A stretch of 40,336 nt of DNA, taken from the NCBI GenBank assembly GCA_017883025.1, contig JADGOH010000003.1, positions 1 to 40,336 of the forward strand. The letters run 5' to 3'. Shown here piece by piece: positions 1-11,967 of the stretch. The stretch's first letter is position 1. Each line of letters begins with the position of its first letter. The stretch is from Acidimicrobiales bacterium. GTDB taxonomy: Bacteria > Actinomycetota > Acidimicrobiia > Acidimicrobiales > RAAP-2. The notes below the pieces were generated by a model. It saw only the letters and a list, made by a program, of their open reading frames with translations, did not search any database and was not told where the DNA came from. Position numbers and translations under genes: made by a program.

Positions 1-1350
1 CATGCCGATGCCCAGGAAGACCAGGACCGCACCCAGGCCGACGAGCTGGATGGCCGGCGCTGTCAGGCCGACGACGAGCACCACGACCCCCAGCAGCCCG
101 ATCACGGAGCCGACGACGACCCGTCGCCGCGACGACTCCCCCTGGTCGCCGCGTTGGTCGGTCAGCGCGGCCACCGGGGGGATCCGCACCGCCCGACGGG
201 CGGGGCTGATGGCCGACACCACGGTGACCCCGACGCCCACGACGAGCGCGGCGACCACCGTGCGGGTCTGGAAGACCAGGGCGCCGGTGGGGAGTGTGAT
301 GCCGAATGCACGCAGCAGGGCCTCCAGGCCGACAGCGGCGAGCACGCCCAGGCCCAGGCCGATGAGGGACGCCACCACGCCGACGATCCCGGCCTCGAGC
401 AGCACCGAGCGGAAGACCTGTCGGCGGCTGGCGCCCACGATCCGCAGGAGGGCGAGCTCCCTGGTCCGCTGGCCGACGATGATCGAAAAGGTGTTGAAGA
501 TGGTGAAGCCGCCGACGAACAACGAGATGAACGCGAACACCAGCAGCGCCGTCGAGAAGAACCCGAGCGCCTGGTTGATGGCGCTGGACTGCTCGTCGGC
601 CACGGTCTGACCGGTGACCACCTCCACCCCCGGCGGCAGCACCCCGGCGATGGCGTGCCGGACGGCGGCCTGGTCCGCCCCCGGCGCCGTGACCACGTCG
701 ATGGCGTTGAACTGGCCCGGGAGATTGAACAGCTGCTGGGCCGTCGGTAGCCAGAAGGCGGCCAGCGTCGCGCCGGCCAGGTTGTCGGCGGTGCCGAACC
801 GGACGATGCCGGTGAGCGTGAACGTCTGCGACGGCCCCGCCAGCAGGACCTTGACCTGGGCGCCGACGACGAAGTGGTACTTCGTGGCCGTCCCCCGGTC
901 CATGACCACGTCGTGAGGGGTCGTCGGCGCCGTCCCCTGGACGAGGGTGAGCGCCGACAGCTTCGGGTTCGGGTCGAAGGACAGCCCGATGGTCGGCGCG
1001 CCGCCGGTGGTCACCGCCTTGCCGGTGGGTGCGACGAACTGGGCGTAGCCGCCCACCGTCCCCTGGGCGGCCGCCACGCCGGGCACGGCGCGCACCGGCC
1101 CGAGGATCGACTCGGGGATCGCCTTGCGCTGCGTGCCGTTGCCCGAGGTGCCGGTGAAGGCTGCCTTGCCCCGCACCTCGAAGTCGATGTTCTGGTAGAT
1201 GTGCCCGAACAGGGTGGTGAACGTGCTGTGCAGCGTGTCGGTCAGGACCAGGGTGCCGGAGATGAAGGTGACACCGAGCACGATGGCCATGGCCGTCAGC
1301 GCCAGGCGCAGCTTGTGGGCGAGGAGCCCCGAGACGGTCACCTTCCACAT
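1..1350 (-). CDS. ABC transporter permease, FtsX/MacB-like (partial, runs off left edge)
   Basis: Reverse-strand translation begins MWKVTVSGLLAHKLRLALTAMAIVLGVTFISGTLVLTDTL and contains FVGGFTIFNTFSIIVGQRTRELALLRIVGASRRQV, typical of FtsX-like permeases; directly downstream of an ABC ATPase. Confidence 0.9.
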   Translation of the reverse strand, partial: MWKVTVSGLLAHKLRLALTAMAIVLGVTFISGTLVLTDTLHSTFTTLFGHIYQNIDFEVRGKAAFTGTSGNGTQRKAIPESILGPVRAVPGVAAAQGTVGGYAQFVAPTGKAVTTGGAPTIGLSFDPNPKLSALTLVQGTAPTTPHDVVMDRGTATKYHFVVGAQVKVLLAGPSQTFTLTGIVRFGTADNLAGATLAAFWLPTAQQLFNLPGQFNAIDVVTAPGADQAAVRHAIAGVLPPGVEVVTGQTVADEQSSAINQALGFFSTALLVFAFISLFVGGFTIFNTFSIIVGQRTRELALLRIVGASRRQVFRSVLLEAGIVGVVASLIGLGLGVLAAVGLEALLRAFGITLPTGALVFQTRTVVAALVVGVGVTVVSAISPARRAVRIPPVAALTDQRGDQGESSRRRVVVGSVIGLLGVVVLVVGLTAPAIQLVGLGAVLVFLGIGM

Positions 1351-1351
1351 A

Positions 1352-2125
1352 TCAGCCGCCCAGGCGCTTCATCTGCTCCAGCACGGAGTCGGCCGTCGGC
1401 TCGAGGAGCTCCCCCACCACTCGGCCGTCGGCCAGGAACACCACCCGGTCGGCGAAGGCCGCGCCCCGGGCGTCGTGGGTCACCATCACGATCGACTGGT
1501 GGAATTCGGTGACCGACCGGCGCAGGAAGGCCAGCATCTCGCCCGAGGCGTTGGAGTCGAGGTTGCCCGTCGGCTCGTCGGCGAAGATCAGGTCGGGGCG
1601 TCCGATGAGGGCCCGGGCGCAGGCGGCGCGCTGCTGCTGGCCGCCGGAGAGCTCACTCGGCCGGTGGTCGAGCCGGTCGGCGATCCCGAGCTGCTCGACC
1701 AGGTAGTCGAACCAGGCCTCGTCCACCTGCCGGCCGGCCAGGTCGGCGGGCAGGGTGATGTTCTCCCGGGCGGTCAGGGTGGGCACCAGGTTGAACGACT
1801 GGAACACGAAGCCGATCCGGTCGCGCCGCAGCTGGGTCAGTCCGGCGTCGTCGAGTCGGCCGATCTCCTGGTCGCCGATGAAGGTCTGCCCCGAGGTCGG
1901 GGTGTCCAACCCGGCCATGCAGTGCATCAGTGTGGACTTGCCCGACCCCGACGGCCCCATGACGGCGGTGAACCGACCCTGCTCGAACTCGACGTCCACT
2001 CCGGCGAGCGCATGGACGATGGCGTCGCCGGTGCCGTAGGTCTTGACCAGTCCCACGGCCCGGGCGGCCGCCGGCGGGGCCGACGGCTCGGCCGGCTGGG
2101 CCGGCAGTTGATCAGTGGACGTCAT
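1352..2125 (-). CDS. ABC transporter ATP-binding protein (LolD/MacB type)
   Basis: Walker A GPSGSGKST, signature LSGGQQQR, Walker B LIFADEPTGNLD; start taken at MTSTDQLPAQ (longer ORF to 2197 possible). Confidence 0.93.
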   Translation of the reverse strand: MTSTDQLPAQPAEPSAPPAAARAVGLVKTYGTGDAIVHALAGVDVEFEQGRFTAVMGPSGSGKSTLMHCMAGLDTPTSGQTFIGDQEIGRLDDAGLTQLRRDRIGFVFQSFNLVPTLTARENITLPADLAGRQVDEAWFDYLVEQLGIADRLDHRPSELSGGQQQRAACARALIGRPDLIFADEPTGNLDSNASGEMLAFLRRSVTEFHQSIVMVTHDARGAAFADRVVFLADGRVVGELLEPTADSVLEQMKRLGG

Positions 2126-2168
2126 GGCATCAGCCTCCTCGACGGGTGCGGCACGACCCGTGGCGATG

Positions 2169-3101
2169 CTAACGGCCGTCGTCGGTGCCCGTGGCATGCC
2201 GTGGCGTGGCCCGTCGGGCCACCTCGTCGGCGAACCGACCGGCGGCCGCCGGGTCCGTCCCCAGGAAGAAGGCCGGCTCGGCCAGCTCCACCTCCAGGAC
2301 GGCGTCCGTCCCGTCGTCGAGGGTTACCACGTCGATGCGGGCGTACAGCAGGGGGTCGAACACGCCGAGGCGTGTGGCCACCAGCCGGGCCACGGCGTCC
2401 GAGGCTGCCTCCACCACCGCCCGACGTGCCGGGGTCAGGGGCTCGGGCGCCAGGCGTTCGGTGTAGTTGCCGCCGACGAGGCCCCCGCCGAGCGCCAGGA
2501 GCGGTCCCTTCCGCACCGCGTGGGAGACGGAGCCGGCGAACAGCAGCGTGCTCACCTCCCCGTCGGTGGCCACCGAGGTGACGGCCGGCTGGACCAGTGC
2601 CGCCCTGCCGTCGGCCAGGATGTCGGCGGCCAGGTCGGCGGCGGCCGGGTCCCCGGGTGCGAACCGCCCGGTGCAGCGGCTGCCAGCCGAGACGACCGGC
2701 TTCACCACGACCTCGCCGTCGACGCCCGCGAGGGCGGCGGCCACCGCCGAGGCGTCGTCGCACACGGCTGTCGGGATCACCGGTACACCGGCCGCCGCCA
2801 GGTCCACCAGGTACCGCTTGTCGAGGTTCCACCCGATGACGGCGGCCGGGTTGTGCAACGTCCCGAGCCGGTCGACCCGGCCGAGCCAGGCGCGGAAGTC
2901 GTCGAAGTGGTCGAGGTAGTCCCACGTGGAGCGCACCACCACCAGGTCGTAGTCGGCCCACGGCACGGCCGGGTCGGACCACACGGCGTGGTCGAGTGCG
3001 ATGCCAGCGGCGGCGCACGCCGCCTCGTGGAACGGCCGGTCGGTGTCGTCGTGGCCCAGCACGTCGGTCGGGGCGGTGGCGAAGGCCACGCGGGTCGTCA
3101 C
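2169..3101 (-). CDS. ATP-grasp domain protein (RimK/DcsG-like)
   Basis: 310 aa ORF with VVVRSTWDY, NPAAVIGWNLDKRYL, VVVKPVVSAGSRCTGRF and DAVLEVELAEPAFFL, characteristic of the hypothetical ATP-grasp family. Confidence 0.7.
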   Translation of the reverse strand: MTTRVAFATAPTDVLGHDDTDRPFHEAACAAAGIALDHAVWSDPAVPWADYDLVVVRSTWDYLDHFDDFRAWLGRVDRLGTLHNPAAVIGWNLDKRYLVDLAAAGVPVIPTAVCDDASAVAAALAGVDGEVVVKPVVSAGSRCTGRFAPGDPAAADLAADILADGRAALVQPAVTSVATDGEVSTLLFAGSVSHAVRKGPLLALGGGLVGGNYTERLAPEPLTPARRAVVEAASDAVARLVATRLGVFDPLLYARIDVVTLDDGTDAVLEVELAEPAFFLGTDPAAAGRFADEVARRATPRHATGTDDGR

Positions 3102-3162
3102 CGGCCGGCCCGGTCCGTGGCGGTGCCGGGGCGGGCCGGCCGGGGGCGCCCTCCGTACGAGC

Positions 3163-3300
3163 TCAATTGTGGTGGGGCGGGCGCTCGTGACGCTGGCGCT
3201 CGGCCCAGCACCGGTCGCAGTCCTCGCAGGAGCGGCCGTCGCCCCCGCTGCGGTGCACGCCGGGGTGTCCGCAGTAGGGGCAGGGCTGGACTGTTCCCAT
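3163..3300 (-). CDS. Small zinc-ribbon protein (about 45 aa)
   Basis: MGTVQPCPYCGHPGVHRSGGDGRSCEDCDRCW: CxxC plus CxxCxxC; short ORF, start inferred. Confidence 0.5.
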   Translation of the reverse strand: MGTVQPCPYCGHPGVHRSGGDGRSCEDCDRCWAERQRHERPPHHN

Positions 3301-3396
3301 CAGGTTCCTCCTGCGTCCGGCGTCCCGGTGGCCGCTCCGGCCGGGGGACCGGAAACGGTCTCCGACCACAGCAGGCTCGGGCGGCCGTCCCGACGA

Positions 3397-3472
3397 TGGC
3401 TCCGGGGGTGAGACTCGAACTCACAACCCTCTGATTAACAGTCAGATGCTCTGCCGATTGAGCTACCCCGGA
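3397..3472 (-). tRNA. tRNA-Asn (GTT), 3' CCA encoded
   Basis: Reverse complement TCCGGGGTAGCTCAATCGGCAGAGCATCTGACTGTTAATCAGAGGGTTGTGAGTTCGAGTCTCACCCCCGGAGCCA folds as a cloverleaf: acceptor TCCGGGG/CCCCGGA, anticodon loop CTGTTAA, T-loop TTCGAGT. Confidence 0.96.
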
Positions 3473-3587
3473 ATCGGTGCCGCCACGGCCGGTGCCGCTC
3501 CATCGGAGGGCCGGCGTGCCAGTGGAGATTAGCCGTTCGGCGCGGCCTGCAGGATCGCAGGTGCACGCCGGCGCGAACCGGGGCACA

Positions 3588-3902
3588 ATGGCGGCCGTGA
3601 AGCTACGTGTCGCCACCGCAGCCGCCTTTGCCGCCGGGTTCGCCCTCGGCACCCGGTCGCGCCGCACCCGCCTGCTCGTCGTCGCCGACGACGGCTCGAC
3701 CATCCGTGCCCGGTCGGGCTCGGTCCGAGCCGTGCCGGCCAAGGCCCGAGCCGTGGCCGTGCTCGGCGTCGTCCGGGTGCGCGACGCCGTCGGTGTGCGC
3801 CTGGGCTGGCGCGACGGTGAGGATGCCGCCGACGCCCTGGTGATCGAGATGGCCGGCGACCTGGCCAACGCCATCAACGGCCGCAGCACCCTCGCCGGCT
3901 GA
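3588..3902 (+). CDS. Hypothetical protein (about 104 aa) with hydrophobic N-terminus
   Basis: ORF MAAVKLRVATAAAFAAGFALGTRSRRTRLLVV...; codon-position GC pattern looks coding; start inferred. Confidence 0.6.
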   Translation: MAAVKLRVATAAAFAAGFALGTRSRRTRLLVVADDGSTIRARSGSVRAVPAKARAVAVLGVVRVRDAVGVRLGWRDGEDAADALVIEMAGDLANAINGRSTLAG

Positions 3903-3967
3903 CGGCCGCGACCCCTCCCACTGGCGATCGCGGGGCAGTAGCCGCTGTCCTGGCGGCCGCCGGGTGC

Positions 3968-4707
3968 GTGGCCGCCGACGACGAGGCCGCCGAGCTCCTG
4001 ACCGCCGCCCCCGATCCCGGCGTCCTGGCTGCGATGGTGACCCGCCGGGTGGCGGGCGAGCCCCTGGCCTGGATCACCGGCACGACCGAGTTCTGCGGGC
4101 TGACGGTCGGCGTGCATCCTGGTGTCTACGTACCCCGCTGGCAGTCCGAGGCTCTCGCCCGGACGGCAGCGGACCTTCTGCCCGCACGGGGCACGGCGAT
4201 CGACCTGTGCACCGGTGCGGGCGCGGTGGCGCTGGTTCTCCAGACGACGCGGCCAGGCGCCCGGGTGGTCGCCACCGAGTCCGACCCGGTGGCCGCGGCG
4301 TGCGCCCGGTCAAACGGCGTCGTCGTGTACGAGGGGGATCTGGACGGTCCGCTGCCCGGCGACCTGGCCGGAAAGGTGGACGTCCTGTGCGCAGTGGCGC
4401 CCTACGTGCCCGCTGACGCCCTGCACCTGCTCCCGCGGGACGTCGTCGCCCATGAGCCCCGGGCGGCCCTGGACGGCGGCGTGCACGGCATGGAGGTGCT
4501 CATCCGGGCGATCGGGTGCAGCACCCGATGGGTCGCCCCGGGCGGCTGGCTCCTGCTCGAGGCCGGGGGCGGCCAGTTCCCCGAGGTGGTGACGCTGTTC
4601 TCCCGGGCCGGGTACGGGTCGGTCCGGGTCCTGGAGGACGGGGACGGCGACCCGAGGGCCGTGTGCGGCAGGCTCGGACCCGGTGGCGGCCCGGTGGCCG
4701 CTCCGGC

Positions 4708-4711
<4 letters not shown>
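3968..4711 (+). CDS. HemK/PrmC-like putative protein N5-glutamine methyltransferase
   Basis: [19 protein letters not shown]-binding motif, [47 protein letters not shown]-terminal start may lie upstream. Confidence 0.78.
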
Positions 4712-6140
<1,429 letters not shown>

Positions 6141-6144
<4 letters not shown>

Positions 6145-8039
6145 GCCTTCTGCCCGGATCCGTTCGTTCGTGCCCTCACCAGAAGCCACGCTACCAACGA
6201 GCGCGAGGCCTGCGCTGCCGAGGTGGGATCGTCCAGTTCCTGGAGCCGGACGGCCAGCTCGGCGGCGTCCCCCATGGCCCGGGTCGAGGTCCGCGCCTCG
6301 ACCGTGAGCTGCGGCAGCTCCCGGCGGACCACGTCACGGACGAGCTGGTCCACCACCTCGTCGGGCTCCGATCGGGGCTCCTCGACGGTGAGGCGGACCA
6401 GGAGCTTCTGGACCCGGGCTGGCGCGGCGTCGATGGCGTCGCCCAGATCGTCGGCCTCGACCAGGGCGCAGAACGCGGCGCGCTGGACCGGGTCGCTGAA
6501 CAGCTCCGGCTCGAGCCGCTCCCCCATGTCCTCGGGCCGGTGGATGGCCAGCCGGAGGGCCTCGAGACCCGGACGGAACTCGGGGCTCGTCGACCCGCCG
6601 ACCGAGCCGCCGCCGTCCCGGCCGTCGTCGTCCCACGGCTCCCACTCCGGCTCCGCTCCGTCGGGGGAGTCGTCGTAGCCGCGGGGGTCCCTGTCCTCGG
6701 GCGGGACCGATGGACGCGACGGGCTGCGCTCCGCCCGGGACGGCGGCGTGCGGGGGCCCGCTCGTCGGATTCGCTCGAGCCGGTCGCGCAGCGCGGCGGG
6801 CTCGAGGCGGCACCGCTCGGCCACCTGCATGACGTACTGGTCGCGGACCAGGTCGTCCGGGTGCTCGGCCACGGCGGCCAGGGCGTGGTCGGCGGCCCGG
6901 GCCCGACCTTCGGGCGTCGACAGGTCGGCGGCGTCGAGGATCCGCCCGAGCCGGAACTGGAGGAAGGGCTTCGCCCCTTCGACCGCCGCTCGCAGGGCTG
7001 CCGGGTCGCTGCGGGCCAGGTCGGCCGGGTCGGAGCCGGGCGGCAGGGCGGCCACGGCGACGTCGATCTCGAGCGAGCGCTCCCACTCGTAGAAGCGGCC
7101 GGCCGCGGACTGGCCGGCGCCGTCGGCGTCGAAGGCCAGGACCACCCGCGTGGCAAAGTTCTTCAGCAGCCGCACGTGCTCCTCGGCCAGGGCGGTGCCG
7201 CAGGTGGCGACCGCCCTGGGCACACCCGCCTCGAAGAAGCCGATCACGTCGGTGTACCCCTCGCACACCACGACCTCGCCCGAGGCGATCACGTCCTGCT
7301 TGGCCCAGTTGAGGGCGTAGAGGGTGCGCCGCTTGGAGTAGATGGGGGTCTCGGTGGAATTCTTGTACTTCGCCGGGTCGGTGCTGCCCGGCAGGATGCG
7401 GCCACCGAGCGCCACGGGGTTGTCGGACGGGTCGCAGATCGGGAACAGCACCCGGGCCCGGAAGGCGTCCTGGAGCCGGCCCCGCTTGTTGACGAAGCCG
7501 AGCCCGGCGCCGGTGGCCACGTCCTCGCCCAGTCGGAGCGCCGTGCACAGGGTGTCCCATCCGTCGGGGGCCCACCCGAGGCGGAACCGCCGCACCACCT
7601 CGCCGTCGTACCCGCGGCTGCGCAGGTAGTCGCGGGCCTGGCCGGCGTCGGCGCCGGTCAGCAGGCGCTGGTGGTACCACTCGGTGGCCCGTTCCATGGC
7701 ATCGAGGAACACCTTGCGCTTCTGGTTGTCCCGCCCCCCGGCACCGTCCTCGCGGATCGTGATCCCGGACTTGTCGGCCAGGCGGCGCACGGCGTCCACG
7801 AAGTCGAGGTGCTCCATCTCCCGCACGAAGGTGATGGCGTCGCCGCTCTTCTGGCAGCCGAAGCAGTAGTAGAAGCCCTCCTCGGCGTTGACGCTGAAGG
7901 AGGGGGACTTCTCGGTGTGGAAGGGGCAGAGGCCGACCCATCGCTGGCCCTGGCGCTTCAGCGCGGCATGCTCGCCGATCAGGGCGACGATGTCGGTGGC
8001 CGCCCGTACCCGGGCCACGTCCTCGTCCGGGATGCCCAT
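6141..8039 (-). CDS. dnaG: DNA primase
   Basis: CHC2 zinc site [48 protein letters not shown]. Confidence 0.98.
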
Positions 8040-8120
8040 GGGGACGACGGTACCGCGTCCACGCGACGCCTGGTCCGGACGGCACCGCCCGGGGGTCCCG
8101 GGACGGTCCGTCGATGGGGC

Positions 8121-10955
8121 TCAGCGCTTGGCGGTCGCCTTCTTGGCCGGGGTCTTCTTGGCGGCGGCCTTCTTGGCCGGGGTCTTCTTGGCCAGGGCCT
8201 TCTTGGCGGTGGTCTTCTTGGCCAGGGCCTTCTTGGCGGTGGTCTTCCTTCCCAGGGCCTTGGCCGCCTGCGTGGCACGCGCCTTGTCCCGCGGGCCCGT
8301 CAGGCCGGCCAGGACGGCCTGCGCCGCCGCCAGCCGGGCAATCGGCACCCGGAACGGCGAGCAGCTCACGTAGTCGAGGCCGGCCGCCGCGAAGGTCTGG
8401 ATGGACTCGGGGTCGCCGCCGTGCTCGCCGCACACGCCGACCTTGAGGCCCGGGCGGGTGGCCCGGCCGCGCTCGGTGCCGAGGCGGACCAGCTCGCCCA
8501 CGCCGTCGGCGTCCACCACGTCGAACGGGTTGGCCTTCAGCAGGCCCTCCTCGAGGTAGGCCGACATCATCCGGCCCTCGACGTCGTCGCGGCTGAAGCC
8601 GAAGGTCATCTGGGTGAGGTCGTTCGTGCCGAAGGAGAAGAATTCGGCTTCTTCCGCGATCTCCCCGGCCCGCAGGGCGGCCCGTGGCGTCTCGATCATG
8701 GTCCCGATCAGGACCTCGAGGTTGCCGGTCGCCGACTTGGCGCCCTTCCTGGGCGAAGCGACCTCGGCCTGCGCCGCCTCGATGGCCGACACGGCCCACG
8801 AGCGGGCCAGCGCCAGCTCTTCGCGCGACACGGTCAGGGGGATCATGATCTCGATGATCGGATGGCCGCCGGTGCGCACACGGTCGAGTGCGGCCTCCAT
8901 GAGGGCCCGGACCTGCATGGCGTAGAGCCCGGGCTTGAGCACACCGAGGCGCACGCCTCGGGTACCGAGCATCGGGTTGAACTCGTGCCACAGCTTGGCC
9001 GCCTCGAACAGCGCCGTCTCCTCGTCGGTCAGGCCGACAGTGGCCTCCTTGATGGCCAGTTCCGTGGTGCTGGGCAGGAACTCGTGCAGCGGCGGGTCGA
9101 GCAGCCGGATGGTGACCGGCAGTCCGTCCATGGCCTCCAGGATCTCGAGGAAGTCGGCCCGCTGGGCGGCGCGGAGCGCCTCGAGCGCCCGTTCCTCCTC
9201 GGCCGGGGTGTCAGCCAGGATCATCCGGCGCACGACCGGCAGGCGGTCCTCGGCGAGGAACATGTGCTCGGTGCGGCACAGCCCGATGCCCTCGGCCCCG
9301 AGGTTGCGGGCGTTGGTGGCGTCGGCGCCGTTGTCGGCGTTGGCGCGCACGCCAAGGTGGCCGACCCGCACCTCGTCGGCCCAGCTCAGGATCAGGTCGA
9401 ACTCAGGGGGCGTCTCGCCCTGGATGACCTCGACCTGGCCGAGCACGACGGTCCCGTTGGTGCCGTCGACCGAGATCCAGTCGCCTTCGGCGACCACGAT
9501 GTCGCCCACGGTGAACGAGTGTGCACCGATGCGCAGGGCCTCGGCGCCGACCACGGCCGGCTTGCCCCAGCCGCGGGCCACGACGGCGGCATGGCTGACC
9601 AGGCCGCCGCGTGCGGTCAGGATGCCCTGGGAGGCCAACATGCCGTGCACGTCCTCGGGGGACGTCTCACTGCGCACGAGCACGACGGCCTCACCCCGCT
9701 CGGCGGCCGCCTGGGCCTCGTCGGCGGTCAGGTAGACCCTGCCCACCGCTGCGCCCGGCGAGGCGCCCAGACCCTTGACCAGGACCCTGTGTCCGGTCGA
9801 GGCGAACTGCGGGTGGAGGACCTGCTCGAGGTGCTCACCCGTGATCCGGCCGATGGCCTCGTCCTTGGTGAGCTTGATGGCCCGCTCGGACACCATGTCG
9901 ACGGCCATGCGCAGGGCTGCCCGGCCGGTGCGCTTGCCGACGCGGGTCTGGAGCATCCAGAGCTTGCCCTGGTCGATGGTGAACTCGGTGTCGCACATGT
10001 CCCGGTAGTGGTGCTCGAGCCGGGCGAAGATGGCCAGGAGCTCCTTGTGGATCTTCGGGAACGCGTCCGCCAGGGCCGACAGGGGCTCGGTGTTGCGGAT
10101 GCCGGCCACGACGTCCTCGCCCTGGGCGTTGATCAGGAAGTCCCCGTACTCGCCCTTGGCGCCCGTCGCCGGGTCACGGGTGAAGCCCACGCCGGTGCCC
10201 GACGTGTCGTCGCGGTTGCCGAACACCATGGCCTGGACGTTGACGGCGGTGCCGAGGTCGTGGGCGATGCGTTCGCGCACGCGGTAGGCGATGGCGCGGG
10301 GGCCGTTCCACGAGGCGAAGACGGCCTCGATGGCGCCGCGCAGCTGCTCGTCGGGGTCCTGGGGGAACGGCTTGCCGGTGTGACGCTCCACGATCTGCTG
10401 ATACGCCTCGACCAGGTAGCGGAGCAGCTCGATCGGGACCCCGGCGTCGGAGTCGGTGCCGGCCAGCTCTTTGGCGGCGTCGAGCAGCGAGTCGAACTCC
10501 TCGCCCGGCACGCCGAGGACGATGCGGCCGTACATGGCGACGAACCGGCGGTAGGAGTCGTAGGCGAAGCGCTCGTCGTCGGTCTGGCGGGCCAGACCCT
10601 CCACCGACTTGTCATTGAGGCCCAGGTTGAGGACGGTGTCCATCATCCCCGGCATCGAGAACTTGGCGCCCGACCGCACGGACACGAGCAGTGGGTCCTC
10701 GGCGTCGCCCACGCGCTTGCCCATCGTCCTCTCCAGGCGGGTGCGGGCCTTGGCGATCTCGGCGGTCAGCCCCTCGGGCCAGCCCCCCTCCATGTACGCC
10801 CGGCAGGCGGTGGTGGCGATGGTGAAGCCCGGGGGCACCGGCAGGCGCAGCACCGACATCATCTCGGCCAGGTTGGCACCCTTGCCGCCGAGGAGGTCCT
10901 TCATCTCCATCGGGGGCTTGCGGTGGGAGTGGTCGAAGTCGAAGACGAACGGCAT
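8121..10955 (-). CDS. ppdK: Pyruvate, phosphate dikinase with Lys/Ala-rich C-terminal tail
   Basis: [47 protein letters not shown]-term [41 protein letters not shown]. Confidence 0.97.
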   Translation of the reverse strand: MPFVFDFDHSHRKPPMEMKDLLGGKGANLAEMMSVLRLPVPPGFTIATTACRAYMEGGWPEGLTAEIAKARTRLERTMGKRVGDAEDPLLVSVRSGAKFSMPGMMDTVLNLGLNDKSVEGLARQTDDERFAYDSYRRFVAMYGRIVLGVPGEEFDSLLDAAKELAGTDSDAGVPIELLRYLVEAYQQIVERHTGKPFPQDPDEQLRGAIEAVFASWNGPRAIAYRVRERIAHDLGTAVNVQAMVFGNRDDTSGTGVGFTRDPATGAKGEYGDFLINAQGEDVVAGIRNTEPLSALADAFPKIHKELLAIFARLEHHYRDMCDTEFTIDQGKLWMLQTRVGKRTGRAALRMAVDMVSERAIKLTKDEAIGRITGEHLEQVLHPQFASTGHRVLVKGLGASPGAAVGRVYLTADEAQAAAERGEAVVLVRSETSPEDVHGMLASQGILTARGGLVSHAAVVARGWGKPAVVGAEALRIGAHSFTVGDIVVAEGDWISVDGTNGTVVLGQVEVIQGETPPEFDLILSWADEVRVGHLGVRANADNGADATNARNLGAEGIGLCRTEHMFLAEDRLPVVRRMILADTPAEEERALEALRAAQRADFLEILEAMDGLPVTIRLLDPPLHEFLPSTTELAIKEATVGLTDEETALFEAAKLWHEFNPMLGTRGVRLGVLKPGLYAMQVRALMEAALDRVRTGGHPIIEIMIPLTVSREELALARSWAVSAIEAAQAEVASPRKGAKSATGNLEVLIGTMIETPRAALRAGEIAEEAEFFSFGTNDLTQMTFGFSRDDVEGRMMSAYLEEGLLKANPFDVVDADGVGELVRLGTERGRATRPGLKVGVCGEHGGDPESIQTFAAAGLDYVSCSPFRVPIARLAAAQAVLAGLTGPRDKARATQAAKALGRKTTAKKALAKKTTAKKALAKKTPAKKAAAKKTPAKKATAKR
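8124..8288 (-). repeat. In-gene tandem repeat encoding [15 protein letters not shown] tail of PPDK
   Basis: Repeated blocks such as 'cttcttggccagggccttcttggcggtggt' and 'cttcttggccggggtcttcttggcggcggc'. Confidence 0.9.
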
Positions 10956-11078
10956 GAGGAAGGGTCTCCTAGGTGGATCCGGGGCAGGGTCGGTCCGCGC
11001 ACGGGCTGTGCGCCGACCTGCAATCCTACCCCCGGACCACTTGGACGCCGGACCCCGGGGCGTCCGCCACCCAGTCGT

Positions 11079-11963
11079 TCAGAAGCTGGGCGGCAGCAGG
11101 GTGTCCGGCGCGCCGAAGGCGACGAGGACGAGGCCGACGCCGACCGGCACGGCCACCCACGGCGCCATCCGGGCCGGCCACCGCCCCGCGGTCCGTCGCC
11201 GGACGAGCCGGACGACGACGAGGAGCGCCACCAGTCCGGCGACCGCGCCCCCGAGCTCGAGCCAGGTGGCCGGCGCGTGCACCGGGTCGCGCCGCTGTGC
11301 TGCCTCGGCACCGCCCGGGTTCCGGACCGTCGGCGCCGGCGGCGTCACCAGGTCGGCCACCACGACCAATCGCTGGGCCGCGCTGTACTTCGGGTTGCAC
11401 GTGGTGAGCGTCAGCTCGGGCGTGGGGGACGGATCGAGGACCGCCCCGTCGGATGGCGCCACGACGGCCGACCGGGCCACGCGATAGGTGAACCGGCCCT
11501 GGAGCGTGGTGACCTGGATCGGGTCGCCGGGATGCAGCCGGTCCAGCCCGTAGAACGGGGCGCCGTGGGTCGTCCGGTGCCCGGCGGCGGCGGCGTTGCC
11601 GGCCTGGCCCGGCAGGGCGGTCGCCGGGTAGTGGCCGGGGCCCGCCGCCAGCTGCGACGCGTCCACTCCCTCGACCATCACCTGATCCAGCCCGAGCTTG
11701 GGGATCACCAGGACCCCGACCGGGTCACCCACCGCCGGGTACGGCACGGCCACGGCCTCACCACGGGCCCGTGCCGTGTGTGCCGCGGACTCGGCCTGGT
11801 CGAACTGGGACCGCAACGCCGACTGGGCCCGCCAGTGGCCGACCGCGGTCCCCCACTGCTGGTAGGCGACGAAGGCGACCAGGAGTCCGGCAGCGACCAG
11901 CAGCCACCGGCCGGCGGTGCCCAGCGCCGACGGCCCGGGCCCCGTCGGCCCCGTGTCGCTCAC
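11079..11963 (-). CDS. Class E sortase
   Basis: N-terminal TM, AGHRTTHGAPFYGLDRLHPGDPI (catalytic His), LTLTTCNPKYSAAQRLVVVA (catalytic Cys and Arg), C-terminal TM segments. GTG start. Confidence 0.93.
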   Translation of the reverse strand: MSDTGPTGPGPSALGTAGRWLLVAAGLLVAFVAYQQWGTAVGHWRAQSALRSQFDQAESAAHTARARGEAVAVPYPAVGDPVGVLVIPKLGLDQVMVEGVDASQLAAGPGHYPATALPGQAGNAAAAGHRTTHGAPFYGLDRLHPGDPIQVTTLQGRFTYRVARSAVVAPSDGAVLDPSPTPELTLTTCNPKYSAAQRLVVVADLVTPPAPTVRNPGGAEAAQRRDPVHAPATWLELGGAVAGLVALLVVVRLVRRRTAGRWPARMAPWVAVPVGVGLVLVAFGAPDTLLPPSF

Positions 11964-11967
11964 CCGG

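Noticed and set aside
2-1512. Several plus-strand ORFs (202, 198, 100, 212 aa)
   Set aside because: Antisense to the ABC permease/ATPase, whose translations show strong family motifs.
8086-8109. GC-rich inverted repeat CCGCCCGGG-ggt-CCCGGGACGG between ppdK and dnaG
   Set aside because: Could be a terminator, but it has a bulge, no U-tract and is easily expected at this GC content.
8121-8290. Possible CRISPR-like or minisatellite array
   Set aside because: The repeats are in frame, encode the Lys/Ala PPDK tail and have no spacers.
6334-8991. 885-aa minus-strand ORF rich in Arg/Gly/Pro
   Set aside because: Alternate-frame shadow of dnaG and ppdK on the same strand; no recognisable domain.
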